A DNA stretch of 64,000 nt from DATAVB01 sp040414495 (GCA_040414495.1 JBEDUI010000071.1:11468-75467), one strand, 5' to 3'; positions 8,807-18,350 are shown, counted from the stretch's first letter. The notes: generated by a model not told the origin, from the letters alone. Program-made: numbers and translations.

Positions 8807-9243
8807 GCCGGTTGCGGATCGGCAGCCCGATCCGCACCTTGCAGATGGGGTCGCGGCAGCGGCGTAAGCAGCCGGCCGACGCGGTCGACCAGCAACGTCA
8901 TCTCGTACGCCAACTGCCCGATATCGCTGTGCGGACCGGCCAGCACCGCCAAACACGAACCGTCGCTGATCGACATGAGCAGCATCAGACCGCGGTCCAT
9001 CTCGACCACGGTCTCCTTCACCGCGCCGGCCTCGAAACACCGTGCCGCGCCCTGGGCCAGGCTCAGCAGACCCGATGTCACGGCTGCCAACTGGTCGGCC
9101 CGATCCTGCGGCAAGCCAGCGGAGGCGGCCACCAGCAGGCCATCGGAGGAGACAATCGCGGCGTGTCCGACGCCCTCAACGCGTTCGGCAAAGTCCGTCA
9201 CCAGCAGACCGAACTCGCTGGACTCTGGACGATTCGACGTCAT
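8803..9243 (-). CDS. cvnB: CvnB-type roadblock/LC7 domain protein
   Basis: A 146-residue protein made almost entirely of one roadblock/LC7 domain (residues ~10-125), with the typical segment VEGVGHAAIVSSDGLLVAAS near the N-terminus. In conservons it dimerises and acts as partner or GTPase-activating factor for the small GTPase. ATG 9243 overlaps the stop of the kinase gene (ATGA), and its own stop overlaps the DUF742 start (GTGA), so the operon order kinase - roadblock - DUF742 - GTPase is translationally coupled. Confidence 0.9.
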   Translation of the reverse strand: MTSNRPESSEFGLLVTDFAERVEGVGHAAIVSSDGLLVAASAGLPQDRADQLAAVTSGLLSLAQGAARCFEAGAVKETVVEMDRGLMLLMSISDGSCLAVLAGPHSDIGQLAYEMTLLVDRVGRLLTPLPRPHLQGADRAADPQPA

Positions 9244-12200
9244 CTGCTCTCCCGTTCTGCGCTAGCGTCCGCGGTCGGACGTTGCGGTGCGCCAACACTT
9301 TCCCGGCCCTCCCGCAGGCCACGTTGGAAGTTCGCGAGTCGCCCGCGCACTCCGTTCGCCTCCTGCTCGGCCGGACCGCGTTCTACCACGGACGGGCTGT
9401 CAGGGACACTTCCCGGCACAATACGGGCTCCCGGCCGCCGACGCGGTAAACCGGCCTCCGTGTGTCCCTCGGGTTCAGCTTGTTCCGTCGGTTGTTCTTC
9501 CGTGGATTGTTCGGCGCCTTCTGCCTGTCCATCGCTTTCCCGGGGCTCAGGCGTTTCGGTTGCGACCGGCGTTCCCTCCTTGGCCGGTTTCTCGGCTGGT
9601 TTCTCGACCGGTTGCGCCGGTTCGGCCCGGGCGGTTGGCCATTCGGCACCGTCAGTTGCCGGGGGTTCTTGGGGCTGCGGGGCGGGCGCGGCGTGTCGCG
9701 GCTCGGGATCGGCAGCATGCCGACCTCGTCGCAGACCGCTCTGGAACGCCGACATCCGCTGTCGCATGAGTTCGGCATCCGACTCGGTCGAGCCGCTGTG
9801 CCGGGCCCGCCGCGGCGCGGCCGACGTCACGCTGCCGGGCAACATCCGGGCCCCCGGCTTACGCCGCGGCAGCCCGGCCTTGGTCACCGACTCGGACGAC
9901 GTACGGTGCACCGACTCGGCGGCCTTCCAGCCCGCATCGGCCGCGCTTCCCCAGTTCGTCGCGGCCGGCGAGGGGGCGCGCTGGAACCACGCCGAGAGCA
10001 GGTCATCGAAGATCGGCGTGGGTTCCGAGCCGGTGGGCTTTTCCGGCTCGGACTGCTGATCGGGCTGCGGCTGTACGGATTGCAGCTGTACGGATTGCAG
10101 CGGCGCAGGCTGCGGCTGTACGGGCGGCGCTGCCTTGACCGGGGCCTCAGGTTGCGGTGCTGCTGCCTGCGGCTCGGGTTCCGGCTCCGGCGGTTCGGCT
10201 GGTTGCTCGGTCGGGGCATCGGTGGTCTCGGTTTGTTCCGTCGCGACAGGCATGGCCGCGGCGGGCGTATCCACCGCCGGGTGCAGTGAGACCACCGCAC
10301 CGTTGAGCTCCTGGGCCGGCTGTGGCGCCGAAGCGACCGATGGAGCCGAAGCGACAGGCGGGGCCGGCGCGACTGGTGGGGCCGGCCGCTCGGGCGCCAG
10401 CGGGATCAGCAACTCGGCCGGGATCGTCACCGTCGCCCGGAGCCCGCCGATCTGCTCGCCACCCTGCAACCGGACCCGAACTCCGTGCCGGCCGGCGAGC
10501 GTACCGACGACGTACAACCCCAGCTGCCGGTTCGTCGAGCCGTCGATGACCCCGGCCGCGTCCAGGCGGGCATTCGCCTGGACCAGCTGCTCGTCGGTCA
10601 TCCCGATGCCCTGGTCGAGAATGTCGATCGAGATGCCGCCGTTGCGGGCCCGGTAATCGGCCAGGTGCACCTGGGTCTCGGGGGCTGAGAACCGGGTCGC
10701 GTTGTCCAGCAATTCGGCGATCAGGCGGACCAGGTCGCCGGCGACGTGGCCGGCCACCGCGACCGGCGCCATCGTCTGGACCGCCACCCGCTTGTATTGG
10801 TCGATCTCCGAGGCGGCGGCGCGCAGCAGTTCACCCAGCCGCATTGGCTGGTTGAACCGCCGGGTCAGGTCGCTGCCGGAGAGCACCATGAGGTTCTCGT
10901 TGTTCCGGCGCAGCCGGATCGCCAGGTGATCGAGCCCGAACAACGCGGAGAGCCGGTCGGGATCCTCCTCGTCGCGTTCCATCGTCTCGAGCAGGCCGAG
11001 TTGCTGCTGTACGAGCGCTTCGCTGCGCAGCGACAGGTCGACCAGTACCTCGTTGTACACGGTCCGCAGCCGGGCCTGGTCTGTTGCCAGGTACAGGGCC
11101 CGCCGGTGCAGGTCGTCGAACGTCCTGGCCAATGCGCCGATCTCGTCGTGGTCGCGATCAACTACTGGCGGTTGCGGCACCGAGGCACCCGCGCGCACCG
11201 CGGCGGTCGCGGCCGGCAGGTCATGGTCGGCGACCTGGCGCATCTCGCCGGCGAGCCGCCGCAGTGGCCTGCGTACCGACCGGATCACGAACACCAGCAC
11301 GACCAACGCCACCAGCAGCGCGCCCGCCAGCAACGCCCCGGCCAGCACGACGTCGTTACGCGCATCACGCTTCATGTGCTCGGCCGAATCCGCCAACTGG
11401 TTCGACAGCGACCCGGTAACCGAGCCCACCATGCCGATGACGGTGTTCGACGCCGACGTCCAGTCGCCCGGCGCGACGGGCGGCACGGTGCCCCCGGGCG
11501 CGAGGACCCGGTGCTGCAGCCGGTTGCGGTTGTCGACCGCGTCGCTGCTGACGCTGTCGTTGTATCGCTTGACCTGGTCCGGCGCGGCCGCCGTCATGAA
11601 GATGCCCAGCTGTGTGGAGAGCCGCTGGTCCGAGGTGTGTACGCGATTGGCCAGCGCGCTGCCCGGCTCGCCGTGCAGGAGCGCCCCGCCGATGAGCGCC
11701 TGCTGGAACGAGTACTCCTCGCCCACCGCCTCCAGGTTGTGCAGCGCGCCGGCCGTGCGGGCCAGGTCCGGATCGTCGAGCCCGGCGGCCACCGCCACAT
11801 CGGCGGCGAGCAAAGCGTTGATGGTCGGCACGTACGCGGTGACGGCGTCGGCCGGGCTCATCGAACCGCTCTCGATCCGGGTACGGAACCCCGGCAGTCG
11901 GTCAGCCGCGCTGAGGGCAGCCTGCAGGCGGGACCGGGACAGCGAGTCGAGCGCGCCGGTCACGTGTCCACCGGTCAGCGCCATGCGCGCGGTGTCCGTC
12001 ACCCCTTGACACTGGGTGTACGCGGTCTTGTCCGCGCCCTTCTTGAACTGCGCCGCCGCGTCGCGTTCCTTCTGAGTGGCGGAAATCAAAGCCTGGATCT
12101 TGCTCTGCGCCTCGATGGCCTCGCGGTTCCGCGTGGCCGAGTGCGACTTGGACAGCCCGGAGGAGAGCAGCAATCCACCGAGCGCGGCGGCGAACAGCAG

Positions 12201-12305
12201 CGGAACCAGGACCAGGATCAGGAGCTTGCTGCGTACTCCCAAATGCACGCCGGAAGCACGCAAGTCGTCGCCGACCTGCGTAGCAGTGCGCTCACCTGAC
12301 GACAT
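9240..12305 (-). CDS. cvnA: CvnA-type nitrate-sensor histidine-kinase-like protein with long disordered tail
   Basis: 1021 residues: TM1 at ~27-49, an extracytoplasmic NIT-type sensor at ~60-310, TM2 at ~318-343, then HAMP, a helical region around LFGLDHLAIRLRRNNEN (455-471), and a HATPase fold. The HATPase shows an N box (ELLDNATRFS at 531-540), a G box (DQGIGM at 564-569) and LGLYVVGTLAGRHG (595-608). Residues 640-1021 are Pro/Glu/Ala/Gln-rich and probably disordered. They hold two copies of the conservon tail module: GLPRR(K/R)PGAR at ~811 and ~952, each followed by an FQxGLRxGR segment. In this class the phospho-acceptor histidine is often degenerate and signalling goes through the roadblock/GTPase pair. 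Confidence 0.9.
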   Translation of the reverse strand: MSSGERTATQVGDDLRASGVHLGVRSKLLILVLVPLLFAAALGGLLLSSGLSKSHSATRNREAIEAQSKIQALISATQKERDAAAQFKKGADKTAYTQCQGVTDTARMALTGGHVTGALDSLSRSRLQAALSAADRLPGFRTRIESGSMSPADAVTAYVPTINALLAADVAVAAGLDDPDLARTAGALHNLEAVGEEYSFQQALIGGALLHGEPGSALANRVHTSDQRLSTQLGIFMTAAAPDQVKRYNDSVSSDAVDNRNRLQHRVLAPGGTVPPVAPGDWTSASNTVIGMVGSVTGSLSNQLADSAEHMKRDARNDVVLAGALLAGALLVALVVLVFVIRSVRRPLRRLAGEMRQVADHDLPAATAAVRAGASVPQPPVVDRDHDEIGALARTFDDLHRRALYLATDQARLRTVYNEVLVDLSLRSEALVQQQLGLLETMERDEEDPDRLSALFGLDHLAIRLRRNNENLMVLSGSDLTRRFNQPMRLGELLRAAASEIDQYKRVAVQTMAPVAVAGHVAGDLVRLIAELLDNATRFSAPETQVHLADYRARNGGISIDILDQGIGMTDEQLVQANARLDAAGVIDGSTNRQLGLYVVGTLAGRHGVRVRLQGGEQIGGLRATVTIPAELLIPLAPERPAPPVAPAPPVASAPSVASAPQPAQELNGAVVSLHPAVDTPAAAMPVATEQTETTDAPTEQPAEPPEPEPEPQAAAPQPEAPVKAAPPVQPQPAPLQSVQLQSVQPQPDQQSEPEKPTGSEPTPIFDDLLSAWFQRAPSPAATNWGSAADAGWKAAESVHRTSSESVTKAGLPRRKPGARMLPGSVTSAAPRRARHSGSTESDAELMRQRMSAFQSGLRRGRHAADPEPRHAAPAPQPQEPPATDGAEWPTARAEPAQPVEKPAEKPAKEGTPVATETPEPRESDGQAEGAEQSTEEQPTEQAEPEGHTEAGLPRRRPGARIVPGSVPDSPSVVERGPAEQEANGVRGRLANFQRGLREGRESVGAPQRPTADASAERESR

Positions 12306-12420
12306 CGACGCGACCTGAGCAATGGGGGCTGTGGACGGGCTATGGGGGTGGTCCGCTGGACCGCGATCAGACGAATCGAGACCCTACACCGTGGCACAGC
12401 CCACTTTTGAACGCACCGTA

Positions 12421-12441
12421 GGCACGCTGTCACGGCGTGCC
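12421..12441. promoter_or_regulatory. Inverted repeat in the divergent cvnA / sugar-binding-protein promoter region
   Basis: GGCACGC (12421-12427) and GCGTGCC (12435-12441) are exact reverse complements with a seven-base spacer. They sit midway between the two divergent genes, about 100 bases from each start. It could be an operator for either operon. No local regulator is encoded beside it. Confidence 0.3.
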
Positions 12442-12535
12442 GATCGATTAGCCTCGCTTGAGCGTCCGCCCACAATTACTGCTCACTTCTGCGCATTCTA
12501 TGGGTTTAGGATGCAGCATCAGTCGTTCTTGATGG

Positions 12536-13879
12536 GTGGATACCGTGGATCACGCAAAACGCCGAGGCACTGGCCTCCGGCGTACGCAAAGAAGATTGAT
12601 CAGTCTGCTGAGCTGCTGCGCTCTGCTGGCCGGATGCGCCAACGTGGCGCACTCCTCCGACCGGACGCGCGGCGTGACGATCTCGATCGCGACCGGCATG
12701 CAGGAGCCGCCGGCCTCGATGCTGGCGCAGTTCACGCGTCAGACGGGGATCAAGGTTCGCTGGATCGACCTGGGTTGGGACGATCTGCAGACCAAGATCT
12801 CGACCTCGTCTGTCGCACATACCTACTTCGCCGACGTGGTGAATGTGGACTGGTCCCGGGTCGGTAGCTATGCCCGCCTGGACTGGTTCCACCCGCTCGG
12901 CCAGTACCTGAACACCTCGACGCTGCGTAAGGACATGCCGCAGCTCGAGTCGTTCATCGTCGGCGGCAAGGTGATCGGCGTTCCGTTCGATGCCGATCTG
13001 AAGGTCACGACGATCAACCGCAAGCAGTTCAAAGCGGCCGGCATCACGACCGATCCGCGCACCATGGCGGAGTACACCGCCGACCTGGCCAAGATCCGGG
13101 CCAAGAACCCGCAGGAGCACCCACTGGGTATCCCGCTGGCCGCGGCCGAGGGCCTGTCCACGTACTGGTACCAGCTGACCGCGGCCTTCGGCGGAACGAC
13201 GTTCACCAAGTCGTTCGACCCGGCCTTCAGCAGTCCGAACTCGGCTGGCTACAAGGCGCTGCAGTGGATGCGGGACGCCTATAAGACCGGTCTGGTCTCC
13301 CCCGCGAACATCAACATGACCGATGTGGCCACGGCGCAGACCGAAATGGCCAAGGGCACGGTGGCCAGCATTTTCTCGGATTCGCCGCAGATCCAGAGTA
13401 TTTACAACTCCAAGCAGTACTCGACGGTCATCGGTCAGGTGAACTACCTGAGCACGCCCTCCAGCCCGACACCGTCGCCTGACCTCAGTACGCCCGACGG
13501 CGCCGGAATTCCGAAGACCGCGAAGTACCCGGCCGCCGCGGCGAAGTTCATCAAGTGGCTGATCAGCCCGAATATCCAGGCCCAATTAGCAGGCCTGAAC
13601 GGCGAGAGCGCGCCGCAGATTGCCTTGCCGTGCAGCCTGACCGCAGTCCGCGAGCTGGTCAAGCATCACCGCATCGCGGAGGGCGACAAGGTCATCAACA
13701 TGCTGCAGAACACTGTCCGTCCGGTATTTCCCGACGGACCCCCGGTGTGGTATCCGCAATTCAGCAATGCCGCTTACACCGCCATTCACGCCGCCGTTAC
13801 CGGGCAGGTGAGTGTCGCGTCGGCGATCAACACGATCGCCCAAACCGCCCGCGACCAGAAAGCCAGTACTTCATCGTGA
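12536..13879 (+). CDS. Sugar ABC transporter substrate-binding lipoprotein
   Basis: A 447-residue family-1 extracellular solute-binding protein. A basic N-terminus (KRRGTGLRRTQRR) is followed by a short hydrophobic segment and lipobox LLAGC, so Cys34 is the lipidated residue. The body carries the usual alternating lobes (for example QFTRQTGIKVRWIDLGWDD and GKVIGVPFDADLK). It should capture a mono- or oligosaccharide outside the membrane for the two permeases that follow. Two GTG codons, 12536 and 12545, can start the protein; GGGTGGA at 12534-12540 fits the second slightly better. The substrate is unknown. Confidence 0.88.
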   Translation: MDTVDHAKRRGTGLRRTQRRLISLLSCCALLAGCANVAHSSDRTRGVTISIATGMQEPPASMLAQFTRQTGIKVRWIDLGWDDLQTKISTSSVAHTYFADVVNVDWSRVGSYARLDWFHPLGQYLNTSTLRKDMPQLESFIVGGKVIGVPFDADLKVTTINRKQFKAAGITTDPRTMAEYTADLAKIRAKNPQEHPLGIPLAAAEGLSTYWYQLTAAFGGTTFTKSFDPAFSSPNSAGYKALQWMRDAYKTGLVSPANINMTDVATAQTEMAKGTVASIFSDSPQIQSIYNSKQYSTVIGQVNYLSTPSSPTPSPDLSTPDGAGIPKTAKYPAAAAKFIKWLISPNIQAQLAGLNGESAPQIALPCSLTAVRELVKHHRIAEGDKVINMLQNTVRPVFPDGPPVWYPQFSNAAYTAIHAAVTGQVSVASAINTIAQTARDQKASTSS

Positions 13880-13892
13880 TCGTGAGGCCATT

Positions 13893-14813
13893 GTGGTAAC
13901 CCTGACCCGTCCAACAATCGAGACAGTTACCCGCCGCAATCCCATGCGCCGGGACAGCATATTGCCGTACGTGCTGATCGCACCGCTGGTGATCTTCGTC
14001 ATCGGCCTCGGCCTAATTCCGGGCATCTTCACCGCGGTGGAGGCCTTTTTCAAAGTCACGCCGTTTGATCCGCCGACCCGCTTCGCCGGCATTGACAACT
14101 TCATCGCGTTGGCCCGCAACAGCGCGGTTCGAGTCGGTGCGATCAATACGCTGCTGTACGTCGTCATCGGCATTGCATTGGTGACGGTGCTCGGCGTGGC
14201 GATGGCTGTCACACTGCAACGACCGTTCCGGGGCCGGGCCGTGGTGATCGCGGCGATGGTGCTGCCGTGGGCGCTGCCCGGCGTGGTCGAGAGCGTGATC
14301 TGGACCTGGATCTACGACCCGAGTTCCGGTGTGCTGAACAGCGTTCTGCATTCATTGCACATCATCGACAATTACCAGGTCTGGGTCGGTAACAACCGAA
14401 TCGTCGCGATCACGTTCATTGAGATCGTCCAGGTCTGGCAGATGGCGCCGCTGTGTGCGTTGCTGATTCTGGCTGCGCTGCAGGCGATTCCGGACGACAT
14501 CTACGAAGCCGCCCGGATGGACGGGTGTAACGCGTGGCGGACGTTCTGGCGAATCACGCTGCCGCTGGCCCGACCGGGTCTGGCGATCGCGATGGTGCAG
14601 GCGGTGGTCAACACGCTGAATATCTTTGACCAGGCGTATCTGTTGAACGGCGCCTCCTACACCGCGACCTCCTTGATGGAGCAGACGTACTTCATCACCT
14701 TCCAGAACCTGAACTTCGGCCAGGGCTATGCGCTCTCACTCGTCGTAACGGTGGCGACGCTCATCCTGTCCTTCCTGGTCATCAAGCTGGTCTATCGCAA
14801 GGTTGAATTCTGA
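13893..14813 (+). CDS. Sugar ABC transporter permease (MalF/LacF type)
   Basis: 306 residues, six predicted membrane helices, with the cytoplasmic coupling loop EAARMDGCNAWRTFWRITLP (EAA motif) that docks on the ATPase. I chose GTG 13893 because GTGAGG lies just upstream and the longer open frame would overlap the preceding lipoprotein gene by 68 bases. It ends in a TGATGA overlap with the second permease. With the upstream binding protein it forms a carbohydrate uptake transporter-1 type importer that has no ATPase gene of its own. Confidence 0.9.
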   Translation: MVTLTRPTIETVTRRNPMRRDSILPYVLIAPLVIFVIGLGLIPGIFTAVEAFFKVTPFDPPTRFAGIDNFIALARNSAVRVGAINTLLYVVIGIALVTVLGVAMAVTLQRPFRGRAVVIAAMVLPWALPGVVESVIWTWIYDPSSGVLNSVLHSLHIIDNYQVWVGNNRIVAITFIEIVQVWQMAPLCALLILAALQAIPDDIYEAARMDGCNAWRTFWRITLPLARPGLAIAMVQAVVNTLNIFDQAYLLNGASYTATSLMEQTYFITFQNLNFGQGYALSLVVTVATLILSFLVIKLVYRKVEF

Positions 14814-15664
14814 TGAAACGATCGCGAGTCATCCGTCCTATCGGGATCGCCTTAATTCTGTTCTGGTCCCTCGCACCGGTGTATTGGGCGATCAATACCA
14901 GCCTGCAGACCGACGCTACGGCCGAATCCAAGCCGTCGCACTACTTCCCTCCCGCGGCGACGCTCGTGAACTTCCGTACGCTGCTGGGCTTCGGGAAGGT
15001 CATTTCCGGTTACGAGTCGGTCCCGTCCACCATCCGCGACGGACTCATCAACATCGTCGTCGAGAGCGGCGTGGCCACAATCGTCACGGTTTTCCTGGCG
15101 TTGCTGGCTGCTTATGCCTTTGCCCGGATGACGTTCAGAGGCCACAAGGTGATCTTCTACGCTGTGTTGGCGACGATGGCGCTGCCGGCGTATTCGACGC
15201 TCATTCCGCTGTACCGCATCATGATCACCCTGCACCTGGTCAACACCTACACCGGAATCGTGCTGGTGTACGTATCGGGTTTCCTGCCGATCGCGGTGTG
15301 GGTTTTGTACAGCTACTTGAGCGGAATTCCGCGGGCCCTGGAAGAGGCCGGCGCCGTCGACGGTGCCTCGCGGATGCAGGTGCTGTGGCGAATCGTGGTA
15401 CCGGTGGCGCGGCCGGGCATCATCGCGACCGCGACCATCACATTCCTCTTTGGATGGTCGCAGTTCCTGTTCCCGCTGGTGCTCAGCAGCGACTCCTCGA
15501 CCCAGCCGTTGACCGTCGTCATCGCCTCCCTGCAGGCACGGCACTCGGCGCCATTCGCGTTGATGAATTCCGCCGGCGTGATCGCGATCGTCATTCCGGC
15601 GTTGATCACCGTCATCCTGAATAAGTACGTTGTGAACGGAATGCTGGCCGGCAGCGTGAAGTAA
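14813..15664 (+). CDS. Sugar ABC transporter permease (MalG/LacG type)
   Basis: 283 residues with six predicted membrane helices, an N-terminal WSLAPVYWAINTSLQ segment typical of MalG-type subunits, and the EAA loop EEAGAVDGASRMQVLWRIVV. Its ATG shares the A of the preceding stop codon (TGATG). It completes the membrane channel of the importer. The downstream oxidoreductase gene is 25 bases away, after a good ribosome-binding site (ACAGGAG). Confidence 0.9.
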   Translation: MKRSRVIRPIGIALILFWSLAPVYWAINTSLQTDATAESKPSHYFPPAATLVNFRTLLGFGKVISGYESVPSTIRDGLINIVVESGVATIVTVFLALLAAYAFARMTFRGHKVIFYAVLATMALPAYSTLIPLYRIMITLHLVNTYTGIVLVYVSGFLPIAVWVLYSYLSGIPRALEEAGAVDGASRMQVLWRIVVPVARPGIIATATITFLFGWSQFLFPLVLSSDSSTQPLTVVIASLQARHSAPFALMNSAGVIAIVIPALITVILNKYVVNGMLAGSVK

Positions 15665-15689
15665 GACAACAGACAGGAGTCTGACAGCA

Positions 15690-16856
15690 ATGAGCGATCT
15701 GCGCATCGGCGTACTGGGGATCGGTTCCCGGTCCAGGTTGGCCACCGCAGTGAACGAGCCGGGAATGGGCGCCCGGGTCGTCGCCGCCTCTGATGTCACC
15801 GAGAGCGGGCGTGCCCGCGCCCGCGAGATTTTCGGCGACGACATAACCACTACCGCCAATCTGCATGACCTGCTCGAGCTCGGTCTGGACGCCGTCGTGG
15901 TCACCACGCCGGATTTCCTGCACGAGGAGGAGGCGGTCGAGGTACTCAGCGCCGGCGTGCCGGTGTATATGGAAAAGCCGCTGGCCATCACGATCGAGGG
16001 CTGCGACCGAGTGCTGGAGACGGCGCGCAAGCACGGCACGCGGCTGTACGTCGGACACAACATGCGGCATATGCCGGTGGTTCTGCAGCTGCGCGAGCTC
16101 ATTCAGTCCGGGGCGATCGGCGAGGTGAAAGCCGTATGGTGTCGGCACTTCGTCGGCCACGGAGGCGATTTCTATTTCAAGGACTGGCACGCGGATCGCA
16201 CCAAGACGACTGGTCTGCTGCTGCAGAAGGGCGCGCACGACATCGACGTGATCCACTGGCTCGCCGGCGGCTATACCCGGCGGGTGTCGGGCATGGGCGC
16301 GTTGACGCTGTACGGGCAGATCACCGATCGCCAGGACAATTCGAATCAGCTGATGAAGGACTGGAAGGGCGAGAACTGGCCGCCGCTGAGCCTGCGCGGG
16401 TTGAACCCGGTCGTCGACGTCGAGGACCTGTCGATGATCACGATGGCGCTGGACAACGGGGTGTACGCGACATACGAACAGTGCCATTACACGCCGGATT
16501 ACTGGCGTAATTACACCGTCATCGGCACCGAAGGCCGCATCGAGAACTTCGGTGACACCGGCGGAAACGGCGTTATCCGACTGTGGAACCGACGTACGGA
16601 TTACAACGCCGATGGCGACAAGACAATCCCCATTACTCAGGTTGAGGGTGGTCACGGCGGCGCCGATGGCGCCATCATCGCCGAATTCCTGCGTTTCGTG
16701 CGCGACGGCGGCAAGACGAATACCTCGCCGGTGGCCGCGCGCGAGGCGGTCGCGACCGGCGTGACCGCGACCGAATCGCTGCGGTCAGATGGCTCGGCGC
16801 GGGACGTGCCTGAACTGGCGCCGGATCTGGCGGACTATTTCGAAGCGGGTCAGTAG
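15690..16856 (+). CDS. Gfo/Idh/MocA-family NAD(P)-dependent sugar oxidoreductase
   Basis: 388 residues. The N-terminal Rossmann fold is marked by GVLGIGSRSRLATA, the family lysine motif by MEKPLA (Lys96), and the catalytic region by KGAHDIDVIHWL (Lys180, His183, Asp186). Family members oxidise or epimerise sugars, inositols and aminosugars. As last gene of the ABC operon it probably acts on the imported sugar. A strong hairpin terminator follows directly. The exact substrate is not deducible. Confidence 0.88.
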   Translation: MSDLRIGVLGIGSRSRLATAVNEPGMGARVVAASDVTESGRARAREIFGDDITTTANLHDLLELGLDAVVVTTPDFLHEEEAVEVLSAGVPVYMEKPLAITIEGCDRVLETARKHGTRLYVGHNMRHMPVVLQLRELIQSGAIGEVKAVWCRHFVGHGGDFYFKDWHADRTKTTGLLLQKGAHDIDVIHWLAGGYTRRVSGMGALTLYGQITDRQDNSNQLMKDWKGENWPPLSLRGLNPVVDVEDLSMITMALDNGVYATYEQCHYTPDYWRNYTVIGTEGRIENFGDTGGNGVIRLWNRRTDYNADGDKTIPITQVEGGHGGADGAIIAEFLRFVRDGGKTNTSPVAAREAVATGVTATESLRSDGSARDVPELAPDLADYFEAGQ

Positions 16857-16866
16857 CTATCAGAAG

Positions 16867-16899
16867 GTCCCGGGGTCGTGATTGACCCCGGGACTTTTT
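16867..16899 (+). terminator. Rho-independent terminator of the sugar ABC / oxidoreductase operon
   Basis: GTCCCGGGGTC (16867-16877) pairs perfectly with GACCCCGGGAC (16884-16894) around a six-base loop and is followed by TTTTT (16895-16899). It lies 10 bases after the oxidoreductase stop codon. Confidence 0.92.
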
Positions 16900-16929
16900 G
16901 TTTGCGGTGGTTCCAGGCATGTCATACGA

Positions 16930-16945
16930 TCGAACGTATGTTCCC
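16930..16945. promoter_or_regulatory. LexA/SOS-box-like palindrome over the start of the HNH gene
   Basis: TCGAAC-GTAT-GTTC (16930-16943) matches the actinobacterial SOS box TCGAAC-N4-GTTCGA at ten of twelve defined positions; the last two read CC instead of GA. It spans the ATG at 16938. A second, offset repeat CATACG-N6-CGTATG covers 16923-16940. The placement implies LexA occlusion of the start region and possibly a leaderless mRNA. Confidence 0.6.
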
Positions 16946-18350
16946 CTTGGCAGCGAGTGTGCTCGACGACGATGGCTGGGAGCCGTCGCCGTCCGATTGG
17001 GCACGGCTGCACGAGATGTACGCCGACGATGAGTTCGACGACATCGACCCTGACGCCGGCCCCGAACGATACGATCTGGCGCCCGGCGCCGAGGCCGCGC
17101 TGGTGTTTGAGCACACCGATCTTGCCGCGTTGGATGCGCCCGAGCTGATCGATGCGGCGGTCGGACTGGGCCGACTGGCGTCGTGGGCGCAGGCCCAGCA
17201 GTCACGGGCCATCGCCTTATTCGCAAATTGCCGTCCGCCGGCGTATATCCACGACGACGGGTTGCTGGGCCATCAGACGGTCAGCCGGTACGTGACAGAT
17301 GAGGTGGCGTGTGCCCTGTCGCTGACCAACCGTGGAGCCGGCAATCGGGTTGATCTGGCGCTGCGGCTGGCCGAGGCGTTGCCGGCGACGCAGCAGGCCT
17401 GGCAACGGGGCGACCTGGATTGGCCGCGGGTCGCGTTGATGGCTGATCGGACCGCGGTTCTGTCGCCGGCTCAGGCGCATGCCGTCGAGACGTCGGTGTT
17501 GCCGCGGGTGATCGGTAAGACGACCGGCCAGACCCGGCGGGTGCTCGACCGGGCGGTGATCGAGGCGGATCCGGATGCGGCGAACAAGCGGCACGAACGG
17601 GCGCGACTGGATCGCGACGTCCGAGTACGGGCCGCCGACGACGGCATGGCCACACTCACCGCGATGCTGTGCGCCGAGGAGGCGGCGCTGGCCCATTCCA
17701 GCCTGACCCGCCTTGCCGACAGTGCCCCCTCCGACGACCCGCGCACACTCGGCCAACGGCGGGCCGATGCGCTGATGAGCTTGCTCGGTGGCCAGTCTGA
17801 TGGTGTGGCTTTGTCGACGCCGTTGTCCGAGCTGCCGTCCGTCGGCAAGCCGCTCGTCCAGGTCGTGGTCGCGGCCGACACGCTCGCCGGCTCCGACGAT
17901 CGGCCCGCCGACCTGGTCGGTTTCGGTCCCATCCCGGCCGACGTGGCGCGCAGGATCGCCGCCGACGCCACCTGGCAACGGATCCTCGCCGATCCCGCCT
18001 CCGGCGCCGTTCTCGATGTCGGCCGGACCAGATATCGGCCGCCGGCGGCACTGGTCGATTACATCAAAGCCCGGGATCAGGTCTGCACGTTTCCGCCGTG
18101 CCAGCAACCTGCGGGGCGCTGTCAACTCGATCACGCAATTGCATACGACAAGGGCGGCGAAACCAACGCTGACAATCTCGGCTTGCTGTGCACCCGACAT
18201 CATTTGTTGAAGACGCACACCGGCTGGTCGATCGTCCGGCATCAGGACGGCGTTGTCACCTGGACATCGCCGACCGGACATCGTTACTACAACTATCCGG
18301 AAAATTATCGTTCGTACCGGCCCGCCCTGCCTGATCCGCCGCCATTCTGA
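16938..18350 (+). CDS. DUF222 / HNH endonuclease domain protein (13E12-repeat-like family)
   Basis: 470 residues. The central part is the DUF222 domain, with a helical stretch around LADRTAVLSPAQAHAVE and RARLDRDVRVRAADDGMATL. The C-terminal HNH nuclease shows the zinc-site cysteines CTFPPC, the catalytic CQLDHAIAYDKGGET with NLGLLC, and RHH. Such proteins are abundant in actinobacteria and related to the mycobacterial 13E12 repeats, but their biological role is unsettled. I chose ATG 16938 over an upstream start that would lie inside the terminator hairpin. The SOS-like box over the start suggests DNA-damage induction. The 3' end overlaps the convergent LysR gene by 46 bases. Confidence 0.85.
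   Translation: MFPLAASVLDDDGWEPSPSDWARLHEMYADDEFDDIDPDAGPERYDLAPGAEAALVFEHTDLAALDAPELIDAAVGLGRLASWAQAQQSRAIALFANCRPPAYIHDDGLLGHQTVSRYVTDEVACALSLTNRGAGNRVDLALRLAEALPATQQAWQRGDLDWPRVALMADRTAVLSPAQAHAVETSVLPRVIGKTTGQTRRVLDRAVIEADPDAANKRHERARLDRDVRVRAADDGMATLTAMLCAEEAALAHSSLTRLADSAPSDDPRTLGQRRADALMSLLGGQSDGVALSTPLSELPSVGKPLVQVVVAADTLAGSDDRPADLVGFGPIPADVARRIAADATWQRILADPASGAVLDVGRTRYRPPAALVDYIKARDQVCTFPPCQQPAGRCQLDHAIAYDKGGETNADNLGLLCTRHHLLKTHTGWSIVRHQDGVVTWTSPTGHRYYNYPENYRSYRPALPDPPPF

Noticed and set aside
10746..12299. 517-codon plus-strand open frame
   Set aside because: Entirely antisense to cvnA, whose domains are unambiguous. Arg/Gln/His-rich composition is typical of antisense frames in high-GC DNA.
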